The notes under the pieces are model-generated. The model did not search any database. It worked only from the letters and a program-made list of their open reading frames with translations, and was not told the DNA's origin. Positions 35,652-43,750 of a stretch of 64,000 bases of DNA are shown here, piece by piece (positions within the stretch are counted from its first letter, which is position 1; each line of letters begins with the position of its first letter). The position numbers were made by a program, and so were the translations under genes. Origin of the DNA: Planctomycetota bacterium (GTDB taxonomy: Bacteria; Planctomycetota; Phycisphaerae; Phycisphaerales; Phycisphaeraceae); assembly GCA_016350165.1 (NCBI GenBank), contig CP066225.1, positions 1,674,001 to 1,738,000 of the forward strand. The letters run 5' to 3'.

Positions 35652-36200
35652 TTATTCATTGATACCAAGATCAGATTTTGTGAATAGTGCATCGAAACCA
35701 TACCCAGCTCCTTCAACATTTTCACGTGCCCCTTCCTGGCGATCGATCGTCGCGATGATCTTCACGACCTTCACGCCGAACTCACCCTCAAGCAATTTCG
35801 CAGCTTCAAGCACCTGACCACCTGTCGTCGCTACGTCTTCGAGAATCACAATATTCTCACCCGCTTCGATCTTGCCTTCCAACTGCTTCGCCGTGCCGTA
35901 ATCTTTCTTCTGATTGCGAATCAAAACCGTTGGCTTACCTGAAAAAATCGCCGTCGCTGACACTATCGGGATCCCACCCAACTCCGCGCCAGCCAAACGA
36001 TCGACCGTGATCCCCTCTGCCGCTTCAATCGCTTTCACCTTCTCAGCAAAAGCTTTACCCAACGCCTCCAGCACATCACCCTGCGTCTCGAAGAGATACT
36101 TATCGAGATAGTACTTGGACTTACGACCACTACGGAGCGTGAAATCGCCATGCAGCAATGCCACTTCCGCAATCCGATTTGCTAATTCTTCGTGATTCAT
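35652..36200 (-). CDS. pyrE: Orotate phosphoribosyltransferase
   Basis: Pyrimidine synthesis enzyme joining orotate to PRPP to give OMP. 182 residues from the ATG at 36200 (a TTG at 36206 also opens the frame). Typical order: LLHGDFTLRSGRKSKYYLDK at the N-terminus, then LAGAELGGIPIVSATAIFSG, IRNQKKDYGTAKQLEG with the flexible-loop lysines, and the PRPP signature VILEDVATTGGQVLEAAKLL. Length is at the short end of the family. Single gene; the upstream plus-strand gene diverges from it. Ends at a shared terminator. Confidence 0.95.
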   Translation of the reverse strand: MNHEELANRIAEVALLHGDFTLRSGRKSKYYLDKYLFETQGDVLEALGKAFAEKVKAIEAAEGITVDRLAGAELGGIPIVSATAIFSGKPTVLIRNQKKDYGTAKQLEGKIEAGENIVILEDVATTGGQVLEAAKLLEGEFGVKVVKIIATIDRQEGARENVEGAGYGFDALFTKSDLGINE

Positions 36201-36302
36201 GCCCAAAGTATACAGTCCTCCCCCCCATCCGTCTCACCACCCCCTGCCCTCACCAAAAAACACTAACCCAATCAGACTCAAAACTCTACAATATGCTCAA
36301 CT

Positions 36303-36686
36303 ATGAATCTCAAAACCAAAATCACCGGGGCACTCATCTCAATTTCCACATTCATTCTCATGTTCGCCATCATCCTCGTCGGCGGCGTCCTTGCTGGCAT
36401 CTACATCGAAAACACCAATACTCAGCCGCCTTACAGCGACATCATTGCCGCCCTCCCCTTCATCGTATCCCTCGGCATCGGTCTACTCGTCTTACGCTAC
36501 CGCCACTCACTCCGCCCAAAGCATGCCCTGGCATGGAAATGCTCCAAATGCTCGCACACACTCGTCGGCCTGTTCGAACCACGCTGCCCTGAATGTGGCA
36601 CCTACCTCACACAAACACAAATCCAAAATGCGCCACCCGGCCTCTTCAACTTCGATTCAAACCAACCACCCTCCATCACACCCTAA
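36303..36686 (+). CDS. Two-helix membrane protein with zinc ribbon
   Basis: 127 residues: two membrane helices (ALISISTFILMFAIILVGGV and IIAALPFIVSLGIGLLVLRY), then a zinc ribbon CSKCSHTLVGLFEPRCPECG and a Pro/Asn-rich tail. This ribbon with GLFEPRCPECG is a style I associate with planctomycete membrane proteins. No ribosome site is obvious before the ATG at 36303. Function unknown. It diverges from pyrE and precedes an SDR gene. It belongs loosely with the other zinc-ribbon proteins at 37.6-39.6 and 44.7-46.5 kb, but lacks their WK.W.I.YLE motif. Confidence 0.72.
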   Translation: MNLKTKITGALISISTFILMFAIILVGGVLAGIYIENTNTQPPYSDIIAALPFIVSLGIGLLVLRYRHSLRPKHALAWKCSKCSHTLVGLFEPRCPECGTYLTQTQIQNAPPGLFNFDSNQPPSITP

Positions 36687-36788
36687 CCTATCATTCGCTT
36701 CACACTCAACTAACACATTTCCGCATTTTTACACATAAGTACACCCCCCAGTTGCGAAATTCCCCCATTCAAACCCATACTGGTAATC

Positions 36789-37607
36789 ATGACAAGAGAT
36801 CTTAACGACAAAGTCATCGTCATCACCGGCGCCTCTTCAGGCATCGGTGCTGCTACCGCACTCGCATGTGCTGACCTCGGCATGAACGTTGTTGTCTCTG
36901 CACGACGAGCCGACAAACTCGAAATCGTCGCTGAAAAAATTAAATCCAAAGGCCAACAAGCTCTCGCAATCCCATGCGATGTTGCTCACGATGAACCTGT
37001 CAAAGAACTCTTCGCTAAAACCAACGAACACTTCGGCCGCCTCGACGTCGTCTTCGCAAACGCAGGTTACGGCATCTTCGCCTCAGTCATGGACACAACA
37101 CCCGAAGAACACCGACACATTTTCGAAGTCAATTACTTCGGCACCGTCCGCACCATCCACGAATCATTCCCATACCTCGAAAACACACCCAACTCACTCC
37201 GTCAATATCTCATCACCTCATCCGTCGTCTCAGAAGTCGGCATCCCTATGTTCGGCCCATACGCAGCAACCAAAGCCGCTCAAGACGGCCTCGCCTCAGC
37301 CTTCCGCGCCGAAATGGCAATCAAAGATATCTACGTCACTTCCATCCACCCCGCTGGCACTTCATCCGAATTCTTCGATGTCGTTGATGATATTTCAGCC
37401 GAAAAACCAGCCGCTCAAAACACACCCAAACACATCATGCAGACCCCACAGCAGGTCGCAACTAAAATCACCCGTGCCATTCAAAAACCGTGTGCCGAAG
37501 TTTGGCCCATGCGCTCCGTTCACTGGGGCGTCTCATTCGCAACCCTCTTCCCACGCCTCCGCGCCCACGTCCTAAAAGGCCACGCTAAAAAACTAGTCGC
37601 AAAATAA
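36789..37607 (+). CDS. Short-chain dehydrogenase/reductase
   Basis: NAD(P)-dependent oxidoreductase of 272 residues with a classical SDR layout: cofactor loop TGASSGIG (13-20), SARRADKL after strand 2 (suggesting NADPH), CDVAHDE, NAGYG near 92-95, catalytic Ser in ITSSVVSEVG, and YAATK with Tyr158 and Lys162. The C-terminal part (PAGTSSEFFDVVDDISAEKP, then MQTPQQVATKITRAIQKP) resembles the large group of SDRs of unknown substrate. Convergent with the next minus-strand gene, only seven bases apart, with a CTAATC/GATTAG inverted repeat at the junction. Confidence 0.9.
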   Translation: MTRDLNDKVIVITGASSGIGAATALACADLGMNVVVSARRADKLEIVAEKIKSKGQQALAIPCDVAHDEPVKELFAKTNEHFGRLDVVFANAGYGIFASVMDTTPEEHRHIFEVNYFGTVRTIHESFPYLENTPNSLRQYLITSSVVSEVGIPMFGPYAATKAAQDGLASAFRAEMAIKDIYVTSIHPAGTSSEFFDVVDDISAEKPAAQNTPKHIMQTPQQVATKITRAIQKPCAEVWPMRSVHWGVSFATLFPRLRAHVLKGHAKKLVAK

Positions 37608-37614
37608 TCTCTAA

Positions 37615-38283
37615 TCAACGATTAGTTTGTTGATTGGAATACAACTCGTCAAACATCTCGTCCTTCAAAGGCAGTTTCCAGCCACATTCCGAACAACAAT
37701 CACTTTGGCTGCGTGAAACATCATAACCGCAGCGACCACATAGTCCTGTATTCTCACGATGTGATTGCAGACACTCTTTTTCCGTCACGTCCCTAGCCCA
37801 CAATTGATAAGCTTGTATAAAATGCATCATTGGAAGGAGTACAAGAAAAAGCGAAAACCATGAGTGAGTTCCATATCCTTTAAAAATGGGCAACACGATC
37901 ATCACACTCAAAATAAACACCCCAACCCATAAACGATCAACCGCTTGCTTACGTTTTATTCCCCTCGCTCCACTCGGCCCATATACATGTTCATCCTTTG
38001 CTCTATACCAAAGCAAACACCAATACCCTGCATATGCCACACTCATCACCAACATCAACTGCCAAATCTCAATCGCAGCAAACCAAAACACCAACGTTGC
38101 AACAGCAAGCAAAGCAACAAACACCCCACACATGAAAACTTCACGACCTTTTCTTTTCAACAACAAGCGATCCAACCACGCACGACGCTTCGCCCTCTCC
38201 TCATCAAAATAAGCACGCATATCTCGTCTCTCTGACTCATCACGACCTTCACTCTCACCTAAACTCAAAGCGACTAACTCCAC
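37615..38283 (-). CDS. Membrane protein with C-terminal zinc ribbon
   Basis: 222 residues from a GTG at 38283 that overlaps the upstream gene by 10 bases; an internal ATG at 38220 follows GAGAGACGAG and may be the true start. Basic N-terminus, four membrane helices (including EVFMCGVFVALLAVATLVFW, LMLVMSVAYAGYWCLLWY, LWVGVFILSVMIVLPIF), then the ribbon CGRCGYDVSRSQSDCCSECGW near the end. It shares the CGYD...ECGW ribbon with the neighbours but has no segment after it. Last gene of a four-gene minus-strand operon. Function unknown. Confidence 0.75.
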   Translation of the reverse strand: MELVALSLGESEGRDESERRDMRAYFDEERAKRRAWLDRLLLKRKGREVFMCGVFVALLAVATLVFWFAAIEIWQLMLVMSVAYAGYWCLLWYRAKDEHVYGPSGARGIKRKQAVDRLWVGVFILSVMIVLPIFKGYGTHSWFSLFLVLLPMMHFIQAYQLWARDVTEKECLQSHRENTGLCGRCGYDVSRSQSDCCSECGWKLPLKDEMFDELYSNQQTNR

Positions 38284-39077
38284 AAATACTGCACAACACG
38301 CACAAGATTAATATTCGTGTGAAGCCAAAACCATGACACAGTAAGTACCACGATCAAACTAACCAGCGCATAGACATCAAATTGCCGAGTCAACATGATC
38401 ACAACTGCCGTCATTACCACCGCATTTAAAACCAATCCCAGCAAACTGAGCATGACCAGATTTCTTTTAGGCTGTTCCAAGTAGATTATTCGCCAATTTT
38501 TCCACCACCACCAAACCCAACGTGTCTCCACCAGAAGATTACCCGGCGGATAATACCATCCACATTCAGGACACTGATTCTCACTCACATGTAAAGCATC
38601 ATACCCACACTTACCGCAATGCAACGGATCTTCACGATACGCCCACAAATACTGCTTCTCACGAGGCCCTCTCAAATACAATGCAAAACCAACCAGTAAA
38701 TAGCATCCACCAAAACCACCTGCCAAATAAACCATAACATTCATCGCCCCAGTCATATACCACGCCCCAAAGCCGCACGTCATGATCGCCAGACCCAACT
38801 TCACATTCTGCATCACACTGCGATCATGCGCCTCCGCAACCACATACCGCCCACGATGCGCATTATCTTTTGCAAACGCTATGCCCCAGACAAACACGAG
38901 CAATCCTACAACACTCACACCCAAACCAATCCGCATCCCGATCCCACCTCGCAGCACCATCGCACCACTCATCAGCAGCAATATCCCCCCAACAAATGCG
39001 TACAGATTCGTCACCCGCCGCATTGCAATACGACGGATCAATGACCTTTTCTTTTTCAGAGTTTGGCCGACCATCAT
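38274..39077 (-). CDS. Zinc-ribbon membrane protein with WK.W.I.YLE motif
   Basis: 267 residues, ATG at 39077 (a second ATG follows) after GAGGGTGA. Helix pairs flank a cytoplasmic ribbon: first LYAFVGGILLLMSGAMVLRG and VSVVGLLVFVWGIAFA, then two more, the ribbon CGKCGYDALHVSENQCPECGW, the motif WVWWWWKNWRIIYLE, and two more helices. The same order occurs in the proteins at 44689-45429 and 45801-46541, so these three form a paralogous family. I know no function; a metal-binding loop between membrane parts could scaffold or sense. The stop overlaps the next gene. Confidence 0.78.
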   Translation of the reverse strand: MMVGQTLKKKRSLIRRIAMRRVTNLYAFVGGILLLMSGAMVLRGGIGMRIGLGVSVVGLLVFVWGIAFAKDNAHRGRYVVAEAHDRSVMQNVKLGLAIMTCGFGAWYMTGAMNVMVYLAGGFGGCYLLVGFALYLRGPREKQYLWAYREDPLHCGKCGYDALHVSENQCPECGWYYPPGNLLVETRWVWWWWKNWRIIYLEQPKRNLVMLSLLGLVLNAVVMTAVVIMLTRQFDVYALVSLIVVLTVSWFWLHTNINLVRVVQYLWS

Positions 39078-39127
39078 TCACCCTCGGAACATCTAGCTCT
39101 CAATTAGATTCTTTTCACTTCCGGGGA

Positions 39128-39637
39128 TCAATCACAACATCCCAGCAACAGCATCCCACATTGCGGACAATAGAAAGCTTGATTCTTCTCCTCACCACCA
39201 ACATTACACACAGGACATATCACCACAGGCTCATCATCCACATGCTTTATCTTCTCTACATCACCGCCGCCTCCACCATCCTCACAATCAACAAACGCAT
39301 ACCCGCTTTGGCAGTGCACCTCATCCTCAAGCGGCCCCTCAACCTCATTCTCCTGCGCCATCTCCCACAACACCTTCGGGTCAACCAAAGGTTCAACATG
39401 TGCAGGCTCGTCATACTGCCGAGGCAACAACTCCGGATGCTCATCCGTCGAACAATGCGTTAAAGGATCATCTTCTTTCACTTCACCAGACTCCTTCACA
39501 GGCTCATCAAAATCACTCTGCATCACCTCGCCGCCCTGGCTGCCATCACCGCCCATCTGCCCAATATCACCAACACCATCATCAGGCTCGTCATCAAAAC
39601 TTTCTGGTTTCGCTTTTGCTATCATCACGACATCCAC
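39128..39637 (-). CDS. Acidic protein with C-terminal zinc ribbon
   Basis: 169 residues, soluble. The first 120 are very acidic and low in hydrophobics (PESFDDEPDDGVGDIGQMGG, VKESGEVKEDDPLTHCSTDE), probably disordered, with a Gly run (CEDGGGGGDVEKI). The end is a zinc ribbon CPVCNVGGEEKNQAFYCPQCG followed by LLLGCC. Starts at GTG 39637 or at the ATG at 39625; neither has a strong ribosome site. It sits between two membrane proteins in the same operon, 23 and 50 bases from its neighbours. Function unknown. Confidence 0.68.
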   Translation of the reverse strand: MDVVMIAKAKPESFDDEPDDGVGDIGQMGGDGSQGGEVMQSDFDEPVKESGEVKEDDPLTHCSTDEHPELLPRQYDEPAHVEPLVDPKVLWEMAQENEVEGPLEDEVHCQSGYAFVDCEDGGGGGDVEKIKHVDDEPVVICPVCNVGGEEKNQAFYCPQCGMLLLGCCD

Positions 39638-39660
39638 TTCTTCTAATCATCCATTAGACA

Positions 39661-40329
39661 TCATGCTTTCTTCTTACCCAACGGAACAAAGCCAACAGCA
39701 AGCGCGATCAACACAAGCGCTATCGTAAACACCACCGGCACAGTCATCACCAACTCAGGCCTCGCAACCACAATCGCAATCCAACATGCCAACAGTGCAA
39801 AACGTATCGTCTTCAACTTACCCAACGCAGCAGGCAGTTCCACTCCCTCTTTCACACGCTTTGGAAATACCTGCGTCTCAATCACCGAAATCAACACAAC
39901 ACCAATGACCAGCGCATTCAATAAACCAATTAACTGCAACTGATGCGCAAGCGCCGCCTGCCTCGCCTTAACACTCAACTGCCCCTTCGCCGTCTCGATC
40001 GCCTGTGGCAACATCTTCGACATCGCCCCTTCAACATCCTCAACACCCCTCGCCTTCAACTGCTCTTCAAGCTGAGGCCGAATCTCCGCTTCCACCGCCG
40101 CCTGTTTCTTATCAAACACAAACAACTCACGAACCTGAGCCAGATTCCCAATAAACAAACTTCGATACACATTCGGCGCAAACTTATTCAACACGCCCGG
40201 CCCCAACACCAAACCAATCAATAACCCCGCGATCAGCAGATACAAATCCCGATGATCCGCAAACGGCAACATCGACATCATCTCCCCCGACTTCGAACCA
40301 CCCTGAGTAGCTTCATTTCGATCGCTCAT
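39661..40329 (-). CDS. Membrane protein with central coiled region
   Basis: 222 residues; ATG at 40329 after GAGG (five bases). One N-terminal helix (LYLLIAGLLIGLVLGPGVL), a charged helical stretch of about 80 residues (QAAVEAEIRPQLEEQLKARG, MLPQAIETAKGQLSVKARQA), then three membrane helices (LIGLLNALVIGVVLISVIET, IRFALLACWIAIVV, TVPVVFTIALVLIALAVGFV) and a basic end. No family recognised. First gene of the four-gene minus-strand operon that continues with the zinc-ribbon proteins, which hints at a common membrane complex (inference). Confidence 0.72.
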   Translation of the reverse strand: MSDRNEATQGGSKSGEMMSMLPFADHRDLYLLIAGLLIGLVLGPGVLNKFAPNVYRSLFIGNLAQVRELFVFDKKQAAVEAEIRPQLEEQLKARGVEDVEGAMSKMLPQAIETAKGQLSVKARQAALAHQLQLIGLLNALVIGVVLISVIETQVFPKRVKEGVELPAALGKLKTIRFALLACWIAIVVARPELVMTVPVVFTIALVLIALAVGFVPLGKKKA

Positions 40330-40519
40330 GTCCACCTCGACTATTCATCGATTAGCCCGGAAATCTCATTCTCTTTATCCGCTCATTCACACTTCACAAC
40401 AACCTGAGCAAATCTACATAAACATATACGTATTAATAACCTGTACATCATAACCACCACACCGCCAGCTATGGAAGTATTTTATTCACTCCTCCACTGA
40501 TCTCGCTTAGCATTCACAC

Positions 40520-40549
40520 AAAAAAAAAGCCCGACCAACATGGCCGGGC
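40520..40549 (-). terminator. Intrinsic terminator of the 40616-41029 gene
   Basis: GCCCG (40529-40533) pairs with CGGGC (40545-40549), with an inner CCA/TGG pair; eight Ts follow on the minus strand. Confidence 0.83.
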
Positions 40550-40615
40550 CATCTATATACATGCAAAAAACAAATCGTACTCAACCTCCTGCCCCATCAA
40601 TACCATTGAATTCTC

Positions 40616-41029
40616 TTAGCCAAAGAACTCCAACGGATTCAATCGATCCGACCAGTTTCCCGTCGAGATCGCTTTTTGGCGAACCTTCTCAAGCAGTTCA
40701 ACCAACTCGCTCGACAGCTGATCGATCCGACTCGTATTCTGCTCATCAAATCGCCCATGAATATCGCCCGTCTGGAACGCAACAAAATCATGATCCATCA
40801 ATACACGCTTCACTGCCTGCTTATGTTGCGACATCGGTGCGTGATGCGATTGCTGCACCAAATGCAGCAACTCGTTCATCGAATTCAACAGTGTACACCT
40901 CGTCCCATCCAGCCGCGCATTATTTTCGCCCAGCAAATCCGCGACCATCGTCTTTGATGACCGCCATTCCTGCTCAAACAAGCGATTCAGCCGTTCCATT
41001 TCACGTGATATTTCGTGAGTGCCATACAT
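40616..41029 (-). CDS. Hypothetical helical protein (137 aa)
   Basis: ATG at 41029 with AAAGGGG seven bases upstream (the frame opens with TTG at 41032). The protein is soluble and mostly helical: MYGTHEISREMERLNRLFEQ, a middle with LLNSMNELLHLVQQSHHAPM, and a late coiled stretch (RIDQLSSELVELLEKVRQKA). It ends DRLNPLEFFG. No known motif, no signal peptide. A single gene with its own terminator, so it is probably expressed alone. Function unknown. Confidence 0.68.
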   Translation of the reverse strand: MYGTHEISREMERLNRLFEQEWRSSKTMVADLLGENNARLDGTRCTLLNSMNELLHLVQQSHHAPMSQHKQAVKRVLMDHDFVAFQTGDIHGRFDEQNTSRIDQLSSELVELLEKVRQKAISTGNWSDRLNPLEFFG

Positions 41030-41613
41030 CAAAAAACCCCTTTCATTTCACACCGCCCGCTAACGCTTCGCTAATCTCTGACTCGTCGTCTCAGCCACAT
41101 TCCCTTGCGCCGCGTTTTCCTGACTTATAGCGGGTAACTTGGTGATACCTTAGTAATACTAGGTGGACTATACGCCTTATCTATACGTACTAGTACCTAT
41201 CTGCTCTGAATTAAAAATCCAAACAAACCGGGCAAGGTAACGCGCTAAAAAAGCACTTCACAACACAAGCATGTACGACAACTTCTGTACCCGGAATTAC
41301 GCTCAAAACTCATTAACACATGCGCGTTTTACAAATCCAACCACGCACTTCCCCTCAATAATTCACCCCTGATTCACCGCTTTTTTCCACTCACAAATAT
41401 CAACCCGCGAATCAATTGCCACTTCCGAAATCTCAAAAAAACACTTGAAAATGAACTGAAATATGCATTATCGCTAATCACGGAATTAACATGACTCTCT
41501 TCTCCTATTATCAGTTTTAACCGACCTCTTGCAACAAAAAAACCCGCCAAAAGACGGGTTCCATGTAAATTCATCTATTACTGACAAACAGCAAACGCTT
41601 TATCAGCCGCTTA
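41030..41613. other. Intergenic region between the 137-aa gene and the sigma-factor operon
   Basis: No believable gene. It holds a terminator at 41534-41562 and, around 41140-41200, a cluster of short inverted repeats (ACCTTAGT with ACTAGGT; TACGTACTAGTACC) that probably mark the promoter of the 137-aa gene. Confidence 0.4.
41534..41562 (-). terminator. Terminator of the sigma-factor operon
   Basis: AACCCG (41541-41546) pairs with CGGGTT (41555-41560); on the minus strand a seven-T run follows. Confidence 0.83.
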
Positions 41614-42702
41614 TCAAGGCACCAGAAATACATCTTCCTCTGATGCAGGTGTTTCTGTTCCAGTGTACTTCTCAACACCAAACGCACCCCAGATATTATC
41701 CAATTTATCATCGTCACCCTGCGCCACAAACGGCGTCTCAATCCACTCAACATTACCATCTAATCGCAAGATAGTCTGACCTCGTTCATTATGCAGCTTC
41801 GATGATGCAGCCACACCAACATTCGGATCAAATCGTAGCGAATTCGTTCGTGCATCAAACACAAACATCGGATTCTTATCTGCAAGAATCACCATACGCG
41901 GACGTGCTTCAATACGTGCTGGACGCATCCCATACATATTCTGATACGAATACGAAACCTGTGCAGGCGATTTCCAATCAAAATCACCAGCAACCAGTTC
42001 ACCCTCAACAGGTGCATTTTCATTACCCGCACAATTCATATCATGCGGCTTCACATATCCATTTCTCGCCAACAAGTACAAATGCGCTGAATTCGAAGTA
42101 ACCTTCTCATCTTCACGCGCCGACTTGCCAACGTTCCACCACATCGCGCCAGGCTGCGTCGCTAGCGAAGGAAGTGCATTACCATTGTCCTCAGCATATC
42201 GACCAATCGCGCTGCCCATGCCCGACAACGCCGCACTGCATGCAACACGATTCGCTGTCTGACGATTATTTTGAACCGCAGGCATCAACAAACAGAATCC
42301 AAGAATGAATACCGCTGCAGCACTCACGATCTGTTTCCACGACACGCCCAATGAACGGCGCGGCTGCGAAAGCATATCGATCTGAGCAGTAAAACGTTCA
42401 CGCTGCTCGGATTGCTTGATGAAAGACATCGTCTTTGCAGTCAGATCTTCCGGAACTTCTTCATCCGGATACTGACCAAAGACATTCAGAAGATCTTCGA
42501 TCTTCTCTGCTCGCTCTGATGAACCTGCTGGCATCGGCCCGCTCGTGATGCTGAACCCCACTTCAGCACTACTCGCATTGCCGGCTGCCCGGTTCGCCAA
42601 CAGCGAATCCAAAACATCCGCATCAGCTTCCGAGAGATGATAAATCTTTACATCATCTGGATTTGGCATCGAATTTTTAGGTGTCTCTGGCATATTGCTC
42701 AC
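41614..42702 (-). CDS. Membrane protein in anti-sigma position with pilin-like outer domain
   Basis: 362 residues, overlapping the sigma gene by four bases (GTGA); a later ATG at 42693 is possible. The cytoplasmic part (1-120) is acidic (EKIEDLLNVFGQYPDEEVPE), lacks the zinc motif of common anti-sigma factors, and is followed by one membrane helix (QIVSAAAVFILGFCLLMPA). The outside part starts LMPAVQNNRQTANRVACSAA and GSAIGRYAEDNGNALPS, and near its end has SKLHNERGQTILRLDGNVEW, which is the order found in pseudopilins (helix end PAV..NR.TA, then H...GQ..L.LDG.VEW). So it appears to join an anti-sigma-like cytoplasmic part to a pilin-like periplasmic domain. Role inferred from operon only. 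Confidence 0.72.
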   Translation of the reverse strand: MSNMPETPKNSMPNPDDVKIYHLSEADADVLDSLLANRAAGNASSAEVGFSITSGPMPAGSSERAEKIEDLLNVFGQYPDEEVPEDLTAKTMSFIKQSEQRERFTAQIDMLSQPRRSLGVSWKQIVSAAAVFILGFCLLMPAVQNNRQTANRVACSAALSGMGSAIGRYAEDNGNALPSLATQPGAMWWNVGKSAREDEKVTSNSAHLYLLARNGYVKPHDMNCAGNENAPVEGELVAGDFDWKSPAQVSYSYQNMYGMRPARIEARPRMVILADKNPMFVFDARTNSLRFDPNVGVAASSKLHNERGQTILRLDGNVEWIETPFVAQGDDDKLDNIWGAFGVEKYTGTETPASEEDVFLVP

Positions 42703-43391
42703 GACTCACGACCCCCTGATCCGGTTCGGTCATAACGCGCTTTCCATAGCTGTGAAAACGTCCCAACAGCTGCATGCAGTCTGGACTTAACTGTGCCAAG
42801 CGGGATCGAAAGGATTTCGGCGATTTCCTTGTACGCGAACTGATTAAAGTACGCCAGCGTCAAGACTTCCCGCAAATGATCCGGCATCGACTGCACTACA
42901 TTACGCACTAACTCCCTCTGCTCTGAGTCCAGTGCGTTCTGATCAGGAATCGGCACATCCGCTTCCAAAAGATCCACAAACGAGCGGCTATCATCGCCAC
43001 TGCTATCGATCATGGTTGAAAGAGACGCGGCCTGTCTCCTGTTATTCTTACGTAAGTAGTCCCGTGCTTTGTTCGCTGCAATTGTAAAAAGCCACGGTTT
43101 AAATCGTTTATTTATATCGAATGTATCGGCTGAGAGGTGTATTTGGAGGAATGCTTCCTGGAAGATGTCCTCGGCGGCGGCGCGGTTGCCACAGAAACGG
43201 ATGAGGAAGTGGAAGAGTTCCTGACGATAGCGCTCGATAAGTTCTTCGAAGCAATGAGTTTGCCCGGAGCGGTAGTTTGCGACCAATTGCTCGTCTGTCA
43301 TCTTCTCGGCCAAGCGTGGTTCCTCTGTGAGCACCGTCATGGAGTGATTGTACGGGATGTTACCGGAAAAATGGGGTCGGTTGCGAGTCAT
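42699..43391 (-). CDS. ECF-type RNA polymerase sigma factor
   Basis: Sigma-70 family protein with only regions 2 and 4. Region 2: FEELIERYRQELFHFLIRFC, AAEDIFQEAFLQIHLSADTF and FKPWLFTIAANKARDYLRKN. Region 4: MPDHLREVLTLAYFNQFAYK, EIAEILSIPLGTVKSRLHAA. It would direct polymerase to a set of genes on release by a partner, probably the membrane protein encoded next. The start is either ATG 43391 (230 aa) or ATG 43340; no clear ribosome site at either. Plus-strand base bias changes inside this gene, from C-rich at the end to G-rich near the start. Confidence 0.92.
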   Translation of the reverse strand: MTRNRPHFSGNIPYNHSMTVLTEEPRLAEKMTDEQLVANYRSGQTHCFEELIERYRQELFHFLIRFCGNRAAAEDIFQEAFLQIHLSADTFDINKRFKPWLFTIAANKARDYLRKNNRRQAASLSTMIDSSGDDSRSFVDLLEADVPIPDQNALDSEQRELVRNVVQSMPDHLREVLTLAYFNQFAYKEIAEILSIPLGTVKSRLHAAVGTFSQLWKARYDRTGSGGRES

Positions 43392-43750
43392 ATTCTCAGA
43401 TGTGGAATGTCATTTTCATGACATCGGCGAACCCGAGTCAGTATGACTACAAGTGTCACACCCATATATCGTGAGCGCATACTTACAATCACCCAATATA
43501 CAACCTATTTATCATAAATGATTTACGATATTTTTAACAGTTTCGCTGATTTACCAGTTTTGGGCCATAAATGGCCAGAACTGGTCCGAAACAGCGTGTT
43601 TTGGTCTCAAAAATGTTAGAAACGGGCAATTAATATCAATTCGTGCGCGCTTTGATGTATGCGGGCTGAGCAAAGCGCGCGCACAAAAGCGCGTTTGGGG
43701 TCTGAAGCGGTCATTTGAGTGACGAAAATGACAAATCACATTTGGGCAGA
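43392..43750. other. Intergenic island C: phased A/T runs and GC hairpins
   Basis: A/T runs start at 43508, 43516, 43522, 43531, 43541, 43550, 43558, 43569, 43579, 43589, 43599, 43609, 43620 and 43629, very near a 10-bp step. Within them a long hairpin CCAGTT...AACTGG (43554-43584) with inner GGCCAT/ATGGCC. Then GCGCGCTTTG (43645-43654) pairs perfectly with CAAAGCGCGC (43671-43680), flanked by GT and AC. No gene. Confidence 0.7.
43508..43684. repeat. Phased A/T-run island with GC-rich hairpins (island C)
   Basis: Shares GCGCGCACAAAAGCG with the 25.2-25.6 kb island, and, just downstream at 43722-43732, ACGAAAATGAC with the 12.9-13.2 kb island. Confidence 0.7.

Noticed and set aside
37605-37635. 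CTAATC/GATTAG inverted repeats at several gene ends (also near 12977, 25960, 49274)
   Set aside because: Short and partly made of stop codons (TAA, TAG on both strands); not distinctive enough to call a repeat family.
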